From positions 62,001 to 126,000 of the forward strand of contig NZ_QTTQ01000012.1 in assembly GCF_003384935.1 (NCBI RefSeq): a DNA stretch of 64,000 bases, in the 5' to 3' direction. Positions 36,850-45,105 of this stretch are shown one piece after another (the stretch's first letter is position 1; each line of letters opens with the position of its first letter). The stretch is from Lutibacter oceani (lineage in GTDB: Bacteria; Bacteroidota; Bacteroidia; Flavobacteriales; Flavobacteriaceae). A model generated the notes under the pieces. The model was not told the DNA's origin, made no database searches, and saw only the letters and a list, made by a program, of their open reading frames with translations. A program made the translations under genes and the position numbers.

Positions 36850-37383
36850 TTAATATTTTTTTAATATTGCTTTTTGCCTTCCGTTTACCAAGTAAGAATT
36901 CACTTCGGGAATAGTTTCTCCTTCATAACTGGTATTACCAGTTGAAGTACTATTTTTTCCATCGGCTGAAATAATTTCAAAAATTATTAAGTTCTCTTTT
37001 TTGGTATATGTTGAAACTATAAAAGAATCCATTACTTTAAAAAAGCTTGTAAAAATCCCAGTTTTAAAATAAGAATCTATAGCAATTGAGTTTTTTTCAT
37101 CAATAATATAATGTCCATTTTTTACATCAACTACTTTTAATTCATAGTTTCTTATATCTTCTTTTCCTTTTAAATTGTATGTAATTTTCCATTGATAAAG
37201 AGAATCCGTCTTTTTAGCAATATCAAGTTGCATAGTTACTCGCATTGCAATTGAATCTACTCCATAAATTTGAAGTTCTCCTTTATAATTGCCTTCCCAG
37301 GAAGCGGGAAATAACTCTTGAGAAAACCCATTAAAACTTATTATTATTAAATATAAACAAGAAAATAAAACTTTTAATTTCAT
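36850..37383 (-). CDS. Exported hypothetical protein
   Basis: A 177-residue protein with a signal peptide (…IIISFNGFSQ) and a beta-rich mature part (GNYKGELQIYGVDSIAMRVTMQLDIA). It looks like a small lipocalin- or heat-shock-HslJ-like sandwich, but this is only an impression. It abuts the T9SS protein gene tail to tail, with no gap between their stops. No promoter box or family is recognised. Confidence 0.65.
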   Translation of the reverse strand: MKLKVLFSCLYLIIISFNGFSQELFPASWEGNYKGELQIYGVDSIAMRVTMQLDIAKKTDSLYQWKITYNLKGKEDIRNYELKVVDVKNGHYIIDEKNSIAIDSYFKTGIFTSFFKVMDSFIVSTYTKKENLIIFEIISADGKNSTSTGNTSYEGETIPEVNSYLVNGRQKAILKKY

Positions 37384-37434
37384 AAAAAAAATTATAACTG
37401 TGAATTTACAAAATTCAACTAAAATTTCATTTAA

Positions 37435-37462
37435 TTAATAATAATAATAATAATAATAATAA
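37435..37462 (+). repeat. TAA microsatellite (about nine units) upstream of uvrB
   Basis: An uninterrupted run of TAA units ending at 37462, about 48 bases ahead of the uvrB -7 box. Runs like this can change length by slippage, and it would alter the DNA upstream of the promoter, not the coding frame. Confidence 0.9.
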
Positions 37463-37509
37463 AGATTTGTTAAATAATTATCCGACTTAGATATGATTAT
37501 AAATTAGTT

Positions 37510-37517
37510 TATTTTTG
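37510..37517 (+). promoter_or_regulatory. -7 promoter box for uvrB
   Basis: TATTTTTG matches TAnnTTTG. It ends only 4 bases ahead of the uvrB ATG at 37522, so the transcript may start at or within one or two bases of the start codon. Confidence 0.6.
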
Positions 37518-37521
37518 CAAA

Positions 37522-39510
37522 ATGCAATTCAAATTAGAATCAAAATTTAAACCTACAGGAGATCAGCCCGAAGCTATAAAACAGCTTTATGAAGGCATTA
37601 TCTCTAATGAAAAATTTCAAACTTTATTAGGTGTTACGGGGTCTGGTAAAACATTTACTGTTGCTAATTTGATTGAAAAAGTTCAGAAACCAACGTTAGT
37701 TTTAGCACATAATAAAACTTTGGCGGCTCAGTTATATTCAGAGTTTAAACAGTTTTTTCCAAATAATGCAGTTGAGTATTTTGTATCGTATTACGATTAT
37801 TATCAACCTGAAGCTTTTTTACCTACAACAGGAACCTATATAGAAAAAGATTTATCTATAAATGAAGATATAGAAAAACTTAGAATAAGTGCTTCTTCTG
37901 CCCTACTTTCAGGAAGAAGAGATGTAATAATAGTTGCATCCGTTTCATGTATTTACGGTATTGGAAACCCTGTTGAATTTAAAAAAAATATAATTACAAT
38001 TGAGGTTGACCAAATTATTCCACGTACAAAATTTTTACAATTATTAGTTACCAGCTTATATTCAAGAACTGAAATAGAAGTAAGTAGCGGTACTTTTAAA
38101 GTTAAAGGTGATACCATTACAGTTTATCCTTCATATGGTGAACACGCTTATAGAATTCACTTTTTTGGAGATGAAATTGAAGAAATTGAAAGTTTTGATG
38201 TTACTAACAATCTGGTAGTAGAAAAATTTGAACAACTTAATATTTACCCAGCAAATTTATTTGTTACTTCTCCTGATGTATTGCAAAATGCTATTCATGC
38301 AATTCAAGAGGATTTAGTAAAACAAGTAGATTATTTTAAAGAAATTGGCAAACATTTAGAAGCAAAACGTTTAAAAGAGCGTACTGAATTTGATTTGGAA
38401 ATGATTCGTGAATTGGGTTATTGTAGTGGAATTGAAAATTATTCACGTTATTTAGACGGACGAGATCCAGGAACAAGACCTTTCTGCTTATTGGATTATT
38501 TCCCAGATGATTATTTAATGCTTATTGATGAAAGTCACGTAACGGTTCCGCAGGTTCATGCCATGTATGGTGGAGACAGGTCTCGAAAAGAAAATTTGGT
38601 TGAATATGGTTTTAGATTACCTGCTGCAATGGACAACAGACCTCTAAAATTTGATGAGTTTGAAGCCATTCAAAATCAAGTTGTTTTTGTAAGTGCTACT
38701 CCTGCGGATTATGAATTACAAAAAACTGAAGGCGTTTTTGTTGAACAAGTAATTAGACCTACTGGATTGTTAGATCCCGAAATTGAAGTACGTCCAAGTA
38801 TTAATCAAATAGACGATTTAATTGAAGAAATTCAAGTTAGAGTAGAAAAAGATGAACGAACTTTAGTGACAACTTTAACAAAAAGAATGGCTGAAGAATT
38901 ATCAAAATACTTAACCAGAATTCAAATTAGATGTCGTTATATTCATTCTGATGTAGATACATTAGAGCGCGTGGAAATTATGCAAGATTTACGAAAAGGA
39001 TTATTTGATGTGCTAATTGGGGTGAATTTATTAAGAGAAGGGTTAGATTTACCTGAAGTTTCTTTAGTTGCTATTTTAGATGCCGATAAGGAAGGTTTTT
39101 TAAGATCTCATAGGTCTTTAACACAAACTATTGGTAGGGCAGCAAGAAATGTTAATGGGATTGCAATTATGTATGCTGATAAAATTACAAATAGTATGCA
39201 ATTAACAATAGATGAGACAGCTAGAAGAAGAGAAAAACAAATAGCATATAATACCGCAAATAATATTACACCAACTCAAATTAAAAAGAGTATAGAAAAT
39301 ACCTTAGCTAAAAATACCGTTTCTTCGTATCATTACGAGAATTCAATTGATATGGCTGCCGAAGATGACTTAAATTACTTATCTAAAACTGAAATTGAAA
39401 AACGAATTAAAGAAAAACGAAAACTAATGGAAGAAGCTGCAAAAGCTTTAGATTTTATAGTAGCTGCCAAATTACGTGATGAAATTAAAGTTTTAAAAGA
39501 AAAAGTGTAA
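37522..39510 (+). CDS. uvrB: Excinuclease ABC subunit B
   Basis: A 662-residue DNA helicase-like subunit of nucleotide excision repair. It opens with the UvrB-specific FKPTGDQPEAI, has Walker A GVTGSGKTF, the beta-hairpin YDYYQPEAF, the helicase motif DESHVT, the QTIGRAARN motif VI region and a C-terminal UVR motif (about 625-660) that meets UvrC. The start matches the family. It is alone in its operon; uvrA and uvrC are elsewhere. A strong terminator follows. Confidence 0.97.
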   Translation: MQFKLESKFKPTGDQPEAIKQLYEGIISNEKFQTLLGVTGSGKTFTVANLIEKVQKPTLVLAHNKTLAAQLYSEFKQFFPNNAVEYFVSYYDYYQPEAFLPTTGTYIEKDLSINEDIEKLRISASSALLSGRRDVIIVASVSCIYGIGNPVEFKKNIITIEVDQIIPRTKFLQLLVTSLYSRTEIEVSSGTFKVKGDTITVYPSYGEHAYRIHFFGDEIEEIESFDVTNNLVVEKFEQLNIYPANLFVTSPDVLQNAIHAIQEDLVKQVDYFKEIGKHLEAKRLKERTEFDLEMIRELGYCSGIENYSRYLDGRDPGTRPFCLLDYFPDDYLMLIDESHVTVPQVHAMYGGDRSRKENLVEYGFRLPAAMDNRPLKFDEFEAIQNQVVFVSATPADYELQKTEGVFVEQVIRPTGLLDPEIEVRPSINQIDDLIEEIQVRVEKDERTLVTTLTKRMAEELSKYLTRIQIRCRYIHSDVDTLERVEIMQDLRKGLFDVLIGVNLLREGLDLPEVSLVAILDADKEGFLRSHRSLTQTIGRAARNVNGIAIMYADKITNSMQLTIDETARRREKQIAYNTANNITPTQIKKSIENTLAKNTVSSYHYENSIDMAAEDDLNYLSKTEIEKRIKEKRKLMEEAAKALDFIVAAKLRDEIKVLKEKV

Positions 39511-39571
39511 TAAAATAACTACCCTAAATACACAAGCTGTAATTTATTAGGTTGAGCTTCTAAAAACCAAT

Positions 39572-39607
39572 AAAAAAAGCATTGATTATAAATTCAATGC
39601 TTTTTTT
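39572..39607. terminator. Bidirectional terminator between uvrB and tal
   Basis: AAAAAAAGCATTGA (39572-39585) and TCAATGCTTTTTTT (39594-39607) form a perfect 14-base stem with an A-run on one side and a T-run on the other. It can end both uvrB (plus) and tal (minus). Confidence 0.85.
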
Positions 39608-39652
39608 ATGCTAAAATTACAAATCGTAATTCGTAATTGATAATTCCAAGTA

Positions 39653-40306
39653 CTAATTTCCTTTTTGATAATCCTTTAAAAACTGGGCCAATCCACTATC
39701 AGTTAAAGGGTGCTTTAATAAACCTTTAATAGCACTTAAAGGACCTGTCATAACATCAGCACCAATTTTAGCACAATCTATAATATGCATTGTATGACGC
39801 ACTGACGCTGCTAATATTTCAGTTTCAAAACCATAATTATCATAAATATGTCTTATTTCAGAAATTAAATGTAAACCATCTGTTGAAATATCATCTAATC
39901 TTCCAATAAAAGGTGACATATAGGTTGCTCCTGCTTTTGCAGCTAACAATGCTTGTCCAACTGAAAAAATCAACGTAACATTTGTTCTAATTCCTTTATC
40001 TGAAAAGTATTTACATGCTTTTACTCCATCAGCAATCATAGGTAATTTTACAACAATTTGAGGATGTAAAGCTGCTAAAGCTTCACCTTCTTTTACCATT
40101 CCTGCAAAATCTGTTGCAATTACTTCAGCACTAACATCACCATCAACAATATTACAAATATCAACATAGTGTTGTAAAATATTTTCAGTTCCAGTAATCC
40201 CTTCTTTTGCCATTAATGATGGATTAGTAGTTACTCCATCTAAAACACCCAAAGCTTGTGCTTCTTTAATTTGATCTAAGTTTGCTGTATCAATAAAAAA
40301 TTTCAT
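39653..40306 (-). CDS. tal: Transaldolase (small FSA/TalC type)
   Basis: A 217-residue TIM-barrel aldolase starting MKFFIDTANLDQIKEAQALG. The Schiff-base Lys is in IVVKLPM, with TNVTLIFSVGQALLAAKAGA and the C-terminal helix after DVMTGP. The short form acts as transaldolase (pentose phosphate pathway) or fructose-6-phosphate aldolase; the two cannot be separated by eye. I start at 40306 because the longer frame (GTG at 40333) begins inside the -7 box. Confidence 0.92.
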   Translation of the reverse strand: MKFFIDTANLDQIKEAQALGVLDGVTTNPSLMAKEGITGTENILQHYVDICNIVDGDVSAEVIATDFAGMVKEGEALAALHPQIVVKLPMIADGVKACKYFSDKGIRTNVTLIFSVGQALLAAKAGATYMSPFIGRLDDISTDGLHLISEIRHIYDNYGFETEILAASVRHTMHIIDCAKIGADVMTGPLSAIKGLLKHPLTDSGLAQFLKDYQKGN

Positions 40307-40332
40307 TGTCTTAATTTTAATTAATTTATCCA

Positions 40333-40340
40333 CAAATATA
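40333..40340 (-). promoter_or_regulatory. -7 promoter box for tal
   Basis: Minus strand TATATTTG matches TAnnTTTG, 26 bases ahead of the ATG at 40306. Confidence 0.65.
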
Positions 40341-40448
40341 AAATAATACTATGGAATAAGAATATATTAAACTAGAAATGTTTTAAATAAGTGTATTTTT
40401 AACACTTTTAAATAAACCTTATAAATATTTAACTTATATTAAAGTAAC

Positions 40449-40545
40449 TTATTTAATATTATAATGGTTCACTAATAATCTTTCATACATTTTATCGGAA
40501 AGTACCTTTTTTAAAATAATTGAAAATTTCTACATAAAATCCCAT
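40449..40545 (-). pseudogene. Remnant of the 3' end of an SDR gene
   Basis: This stretch, inside the 455-base gap after tal, is about 90% identical to the 3' end of the intact SDR gene at 42322. Read on the minus strand it encodes DFM, then a stop (CAG changed to TAG), then KFSIILKKVLSDKMYERLL and VNHYNIK before its own TAA. It is a decayed copy of the last 32 codons and lacks the rest of the gene. The T9SS type A gene lies between the copy and the original. The rest of the gap (40341-40448 and 40546-40761) shows nothing I can name. Confidence 0.8.
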
Positions 40546-40761
40546 ACTTCGCGTATTATTTATTAATTCTCACTTATTTTCTTCTATAAAAAGTAGACAA
40601 ATCTTTGGTTTTTGAACCGCTAGGGAAGAAAAAAATATCATTCATTTAAAACAGAATTTTAATTTATATATATTACTACCTGTTTTAAAGCCTAAGAAAG
40701 TTGTTTTTTTTGTTAAAGATTTTTTATATTAAAGTGCTATTTTGAATTATATTGAGGAACT

Positions 40762-42312
40762 ATGAAAAAAAATATTTTTATTACAGCTATTTTATGTTTC
40801 TTTTTAAACATAACATTTATTAATGCTCAAAAATCTTTAACTGCATCATCTGCTCAAGGTACTGCTACATCTAATACTGCTGTGAATGTCTGGAATACTG
40901 TAGCTTCAACAACACTTAATTTAACAGCAGGTGTAAAGGTATTAGTAGAAGCAACAATTGAAGTTCAAGTAACTAGTGGGAATAGTGATATAAATACTCA
41001 ATTTAGGTTGACAGATGGTACTAATTTTGGTCAAAATATTTCGCGTTATGTTACAACAAAAACATATACAGACAAGGGGATTGTCGCAATTTCATTTATT
41101 TTCGATTATGGTGCGGGTTTTACAGGATCAAAAACTTTTAGCTTAGAACAAGCCAAAACTACAACTGGTGTAAGTAAAATATTTACATCAAAAACTGAAA
41201 TTACTGCTATTGAGATAGCTAGTAGCAATGTTAGCTTACCTAATGGGCAAGCAACAACTGTTTCAATAAGCACTACATCTTCAACTTATGTAGCAGCTGC
41301 AAACACAAATAGCATTGTACTTGAAAAACCTGCAGATATTTACATTGTTTCAACATTTTCTACCAGGGCTGCAAATGCTCCGGCAGTAGGGGCATGGTGT
41401 TTACAAGAATCTATAGATAATAGTACTTTTACAGATATTCCTAATTCTCAAATTACAAGATCTATTATAGCCGCAAATGAAAATGGTAATGGTGCCGCTA
41501 CTTTAGTCACTTTAATTAAAAATAAACCTGCCGGGAATTATTATTTTAGGCTAGCGCATAAGGTAAATTCTGGAATAGATATTATAACAACTGGAGCTAC
41601 AATATCTGCTGTTGTTTTAAGAAGTACAATAGCCACAGGAGACGATGTATTTCCTGCTTATAGTGATTTCCCTCCAAGTGCAACAAGTACTTTAAATAGT
41701 TATAGCGACATAGCAACGGCTTCTATAACAGCTCCTACAAATGGCATTACAGATAATAAGTTTTTTATGCATGCCACCTATAATATGTCGGCTTCGGGTG
41801 CTAATATAGAATATGCTACCTACAAATTTGGGAGTTCTGCAGGAACATTACCTCTTTTTGAAATACAGCGCTATGTTCTTAATGGAACAACAGGTAGTGG
41901 AGGATTGATTGGTATTGTAAGTGGAATAAATGAAGGAACCTCTTTTAATGCTTCTTTTCAGCATAAAAATTCGGGTGCTACGGGTACGTTAACTACTTCT
42001 AATTTGAATACTATTGGTTTTTTTCTAAATAGTGACCCTTTTAGCACACTCTCAATTGAAGAGGATATCTTAAATACTAACATTTCTATATATCCAAATC
42101 CTGCCCAGGAACAATGTTATATTAGTAATAACGTAACCGATGGAGAAACTTCTTTTAAGTTTTATACATTAACCGGACAGTTAGTGCATTCCATAAATGT
42201 ACTGCCTAAAACCAATACTAAAGTAAATGTTACAGGTTGGGCTTCTGGAATTTATATTATGAAAGCTACTAATAATGGTGTTAATATTGCAAAAAAATTA
42301 ATTATAGATTAA
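40762..42312 (+). CDS. Secreted protein with T9SS type A sorting domain
   Basis: A 516-residue exported protein: signal peptide to about 23 (…FINAQ), a mature part rich in Ser, Thr, Asn and Ala with beta-strand repeats typical of surface proteins, and a C-terminal type A sorting domain (about 440-516: ISIYPNPAQEQCYI, SFKFYTLTGQLV, TGWASGIYIMKATN, ending KKLIID). The mature part holds no recognisable enzyme. It ends 9 bases before the stop of the convergent SDR gene and is flanked by direct copies of that gene's end, suggesting it was inserted there. Confidence 0.82.
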   Translation: MKKNIFITAILCFFLNITFINAQKSLTASSAQGTATSNTAVNVWNTVASTTLNLTAGVKVLVEATIEVQVTSGNSDINTQFRLTDGTNFGQNISRYVTTKTYTDKGIVAISFIFDYGAGFTGSKTFSLEQAKTTTGVSKIFTSKTEITAIEIASSNVSLPNGQATTVSISTTSSTYVAAANTNSIVLEKPADIYIVSTFSTRAANAPAVGAWCLQESIDNSTFTDIPNSQITRSIIAANENGNGAATLVTLIKNKPAGNYYFRLAHKVNSGIDIITTGATISAVVLRSTIATGDDVFPAYSDFPPSATSTLNSYSDIATASITAPTNGITDNKFFMHATYNMSASGANIEYATYKFGSSAGTLPLFEIQRYVLNGTTGSGGLIGIVSGINEGTSFNASFQHKNSGATGTLTTSNLNTIGFFLNSDPFSTLSIEEDILNTNISIYPNPAQEQCYISNNVTDGETSFKFYTLTGQLVHSINVLPKTNTKVNVTGWASGIYIMKATNNGVNIAKKLIID

Positions 42313-42321
42313 GCTAAGTGC

Positions 42322-43125
42322 TTATAATTTATAATGATTCATTAATAATCTTTCATACATTTTATCAGAAAGTATCTTTTTTAAAATAATTGAAAATTTC
42401 TGCATAAAATCTCCAACTTTGTAGTGTATTTTAGGTTTTGGAGTATTTATTATTTTAAGAATTGCTTTTGCCATTTCAATAGGATCACCTCCACTATCAA
42501 CATGTGCATCCATTAAATCTAAATTTTCCTGGTATGTTTTTTTATAAGGCGAATTTTCAAAAACGGGCGTATGATATCTTCCTGATGCAATGTTTGTAGC
42601 GAAATCTCCTGGAGCAACATTAGTAACTTCTATACCAAATCCTTTAACTTCCATTCTAATTCCTTCTGTAACAATCTCTAAAGCACCTTTTGTTGCGGAA
42701 TAAATTCCCCTAAAAGGCAAGCCCATATAACCTGCAATTGAAGTAACATTAATTATTAATCCGCTTTTTTGTGCTCTCATTTGTGGCAAAACAGCTTTCA
42801 TAACATCAATTGCTCCAAAAAGGTTTGTATCAAAAACTTTACGCATTTCTTCAGTTGGAGTTTCTTCAATTGGACCTGTAATTCCCATTCCGGCATTGTT
42901 AATAAGCACATCTAACCTTCCTTCTTTGGAAATAACTTCGGTTACCGCAGCATCAATAGTTTTAATATCTGTAACATCTAAAGCTACTAGTTTAAATGGA
43001 TGATTTTTAATGCTTTGGGGATTTCTACTTGTTCCATAAACAATAAAACCTTTTTGGGTTAAAAATTCACCCACAGACTTCCCTATTCCAGAAGAACCTC
43101 CTGTTATTAATACTACTTTACTCAT
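42322..43125 (-). CDS. Short-chain dehydrogenase/reductase
   Basis: A 267-residue classical SDR. NAD(P) binding is TGGSSGIG near the start, followed by NNAGMGI, the catalytic Ser in NVTSIAG and the YSATKGA Tyr/Lys motif. The Arg pair (TSRN) after the second strand suggests NADP preference. The substrate is unknown. I start it at 43125 (MSKVVLITGG) because the longer frame adds 18 residues that do not fit the fold. Its 3' end has been copied to 40449-40545. It runs 9 bases into convergence with the T9SS-A gene. Confidence 0.88.
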   Translation of the reverse strand: MSKVVLITGGSSGIGKSVGEFLTQKGFIVYGTSRNPQSIKNHPFKLVALDVTDIKTIDAAVTEVISKEGRLDVLINNAGMGITGPIEETPTEEMRKVFDTNLFGAIDVMKAVLPQMRAQKSGLIINVTSIAGYMGLPFRGIYSATKGALEIVTEGIRMEVKGFGIEVTNVAPGDFATNIASGRYHTPVFENSPYKKTYQENLDLMDAHVDSGGDPIEMAKAILKIINTPKPKIHYKVGDFMQKFSIILKKILSDKMYERLLMNHYKL

Positions 43126-43265
43126 TTTAATTTTGAAATTTGAAAGCTGTAAATTTAAAAAGTTAAATTTAGAGTACATCCTAATTATTAAATATTATTA
43201 AAAAATTTAAAGCTTTTTGGAAGTCAGTTCCTTTTGAAAGGATTTAAGATAGGAGCATAAAAAAA

Positions 43266-43361
43266 GGCAAGCTACCTACATCACACCGCTACAACCTAAT
43301 ACCCTTGCTGCGTTCCCGCCCTGGGGGATTCAAAGGGAGCTGGTTGTGTAGGACTTGCCCG
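43266..43361 (-). ncRNA. ffs: Small signal recognition particle RNA (4.5S-like)
   Basis: On the minus strand a roughly 96-base hairpin RNA: the ends pair (GGGCAAG with CTTGCC), the helix continues through CCTACACAACC/GGTTGTAG, and the apical part carries the conserved SRP core CCCCCAGGGCGGGAACGCAG followed by CAAGGGTA, where GGAA is the tetraloop bound by Ffh. It lacks an Alu domain, as in most Gram-negatives. A promoter box lies 4 bases upstream and a T-run follows the 3' end. It forms the SRP with Ffh, the partner of FtsY at 16.3 kb. Confidence 0.9.
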
Positions 43362-43364
43362 GTG

Positions 43365-43372
43365 CAAATTTA
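43365..43372 (-). promoter_or_regulatory. -7 promoter box for the SRP RNA
   Basis: Minus strand TAAATTTG matches TAnnTTTG and ends 4 bases ahead of the RNA's first base, the spacing expected for a -7 element. Confidence 0.7.
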
Positions 43373-43509
43373 CAATCATTTTTTAGTATAAACAATCATT
43401 TTTTTTATATTTTTATGTAACTTTTTTAATGAACTGTTTACTAATAATTTATTAAAAAAAATAAATATTAATGTTAATCTTAAACTTTAGATACTAAAAG
43501 TGTATTTAG

Positions 43510-43517
43510 TATATTTG
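43510..43517 (+). promoter_or_regulatory. -7 promoter box for the DUF4199 gene
   Basis: TATATTTG matches TAnnTTTG, 24 bases ahead of the ATG at 43542; it lies inside the longer GTG-started frame, which I therefore reject. Confidence 0.65.
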
Positions 43518-43541
43518 TTAATCTTAAACAAACAATCAATT

Positions 43542-44069
43542 ATGGAAAACCAACAATCAACATCATCAAAACAAGTAATGTTAAATTACGGCCTAATTTT
43601 AGGAGTAGTTTCAATTATTCTTTCAGTTGCTATTTATGCAATGGGTAAAATTTATGACCAAGGATTTGGGGTTATGGCTGCCAGCTTTGTAATTATGGCT
43701 GTTATAACTTTTATGGCTCTTAAAAAATTTAAAGAAGGTAACAATAATCTATTAAGTTTAGGTCAGGCTTTAAAAATTGGTTTAGGAATTGCTTTAATTG
43801 GAGCAATAATTTCCGTTATATACAATCAAATTTTCATCAACTTTATAGAACCTGATTTTATGGAAAATATGATGAAGGTAAGTGAACAAAAAATGCTTGA
43901 ACAATACCCTAACATGACAGATGAACAATTGGAAGGTGCAAAGGCAATGCAGGAAAAATTTTCGAGTCCATTAATTGGTGCTGCAATGGGAATTATTGGT
44001 AGCTTATTATTTGGTTTCATTATCTCATTAATTGAAGGTTTAATTTTAAAAAGAACTGAAGAAGATTAA
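43542..44069 (+). CDS. DUF4199 membrane protein
   Basis: A 175-residue protein with about four transmembrane helices (near 16-36, 41-60, 76-100 and 145-168), matching the Bacteroidota DUF4199 family. The hydrophilic loop around 105-140 has YPNMTDEQLEGAKAMQEKF. The family is often placed next to a polyprenyl-phosphate glycosyltransferase, as here. It is co-transcribed with the GT2 gene 15 bases later. No function is established. Confidence 0.82.
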   Translation: MENQQSTSSKQVMLNYGLILGVVSIILSVAIYAMGKIYDQGFGVMAASFVIMAVITFMALKKFKEGNNNLLSLGQALKIGLGIALIGAIISVIYNQIFINFIEPDFMENMMKVSEQKMLEQYPNMTDEQLEGAKAMQEKFSSPLIGAAMGIIGSLLFGFIISLIEGLILKRTEED

Positions 44070-44084
44070 AAACAAAATAAATAA

Positions 44085-45032
44085 ATGGATATATCAGTAG
44101 TTATTCCACTACTTAATGAAGAAGAATCTTTAAATGAATTACACGATTGGATTGCAAAGGTTATGCAATCCAATCGTTATTCTTATGAAATACTTTTTAT
44201 TGATGATGGTAGTACAGACAGTTCTTGGAAGGTTATAGAAACCCTCTCAAAAAAAAATACAGCAGTTAAAGGAATTAAGTTTCAAAAAAACTACGGAAAA
44301 TCACAAGCATTAAATGCTGGTTTTAAAGAAGTTGAAGGAGATGTTGTTATTACCATGGATGCAGATTTACAAGACAGTCCTGAAGAAATTCCTGAATTAT
44401 ACAATTTAATTACAAAAGATGGTTTCGATTTAATTTCTGGCTGGAAAAAGAAACGTTACGATTCTAAAATAAGAAAAAATATTCCTTCCAAACTTTTTAA
44501 TGCTGCTGCTAGAAAAACTTCTGGCTTAAAATTACATGACTTTAACTGCGGCCTAAAAGCATATAAAAAGGAAGTAGTTAAAAATATTGATGTAAATGGT
44601 GAAATGCACCGTTACATTCCTGTACTTGCCAAAAATGCCGGATTTAATAAAATTGATGAAAAAGTTGTTGCACATCAAGCCAGAAAATATGGTGTCACAA
44701 AATTTGGGATGGATCGGTTTATTAACGGTTTTTTAGATTTAATTACCATTTGGTTTTTATCTACTTTTGGTAAAAGCCCCATGCATTTATTCGGTTTATT
44801 GGGTACAATAATGTTTATTGTAGGTTGTACATTTGCCTTTTATTTAGGTATTGACAAGCTATTTTTCAACCCAACAGGAAGGCTAATTACAGATAGGCCA
44901 CAATTTTATATTTCATTAGTAACAATGATTATTGGTACTCAATTCTTTTTAGCTGGTTTTTTAGGCGAAATAATGCTTCGTACAAAATCAGGTACAAAAA
45001 GATATACCATTTCAAACAAAATCAATTTATAA
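44085..45032 (+). CDS. GT2 glycosyltransferase, DPM/GtrB-like
   Basis: A 315-residue family 2 glycosyltransferase anchored by two C-terminal transmembrane helices (about 231-255 and 270-295). The catalytic N-terminal domain has VVIPLLNEEESL, DDGSTDSS (nucleotide-binding Asp pair), MDADLQDSPEEIP and QARKYGVTKFG. Such enzymes transfer a sugar to undecaprenyl or dolichyl phosphate for envelope glycan synthesis. It follows the DUF4199 gene with 15 bases between. Confidence 0.9.
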   Translation: MDISVVIPLLNEEESLNELHDWIAKVMQSNRYSYEILFIDDGSTDSSWKVIETLSKKNTAVKGIKFQKNYGKSQALNAGFKEVEGDVVITMDADLQDSPEEIPELYNLITKDGFDLISGWKKKRYDSKIRKNIPSKLFNAAARKTSGLKLHDFNCGLKAYKKEVVKNIDVNGEMHRYIPVLAKNAGFNKIDEKVVAHQARKYGVTKFGMDRFINGFLDLITIWFLSTFGKSPMHLFGLLGTIMFIVGCTFAFYLGIDKLFFNPTGRLITDRPQFYISLVTMIIGTQFFLAGFLGEIMLRTKSGTKRYTISNKINL

Positions 45033-45073
45033 CGTTTTAGTAATTAGTACTATTTATTTACATTCAATTACAG

Positions 45074-45081
45074 TATTTTTG
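45074..45081 (+). promoter_or_regulatory. -7 promoter box for the phosphohexomutase
   Basis: TATTTTTG matches TAnnTTTG, 24 bases ahead of the ATG at 45106. Confidence 0.6.
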
Positions 45082-45105
45082 CATTAAACTTGATTAAAAA
45101 ACATT

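Noticed and set aside
39616-39642. Short direct repeat of CGTAATT between uvrB and tal
   Set aside because: Only two to three units, no consistent period and no regulatory context; treated as AT-rich background.
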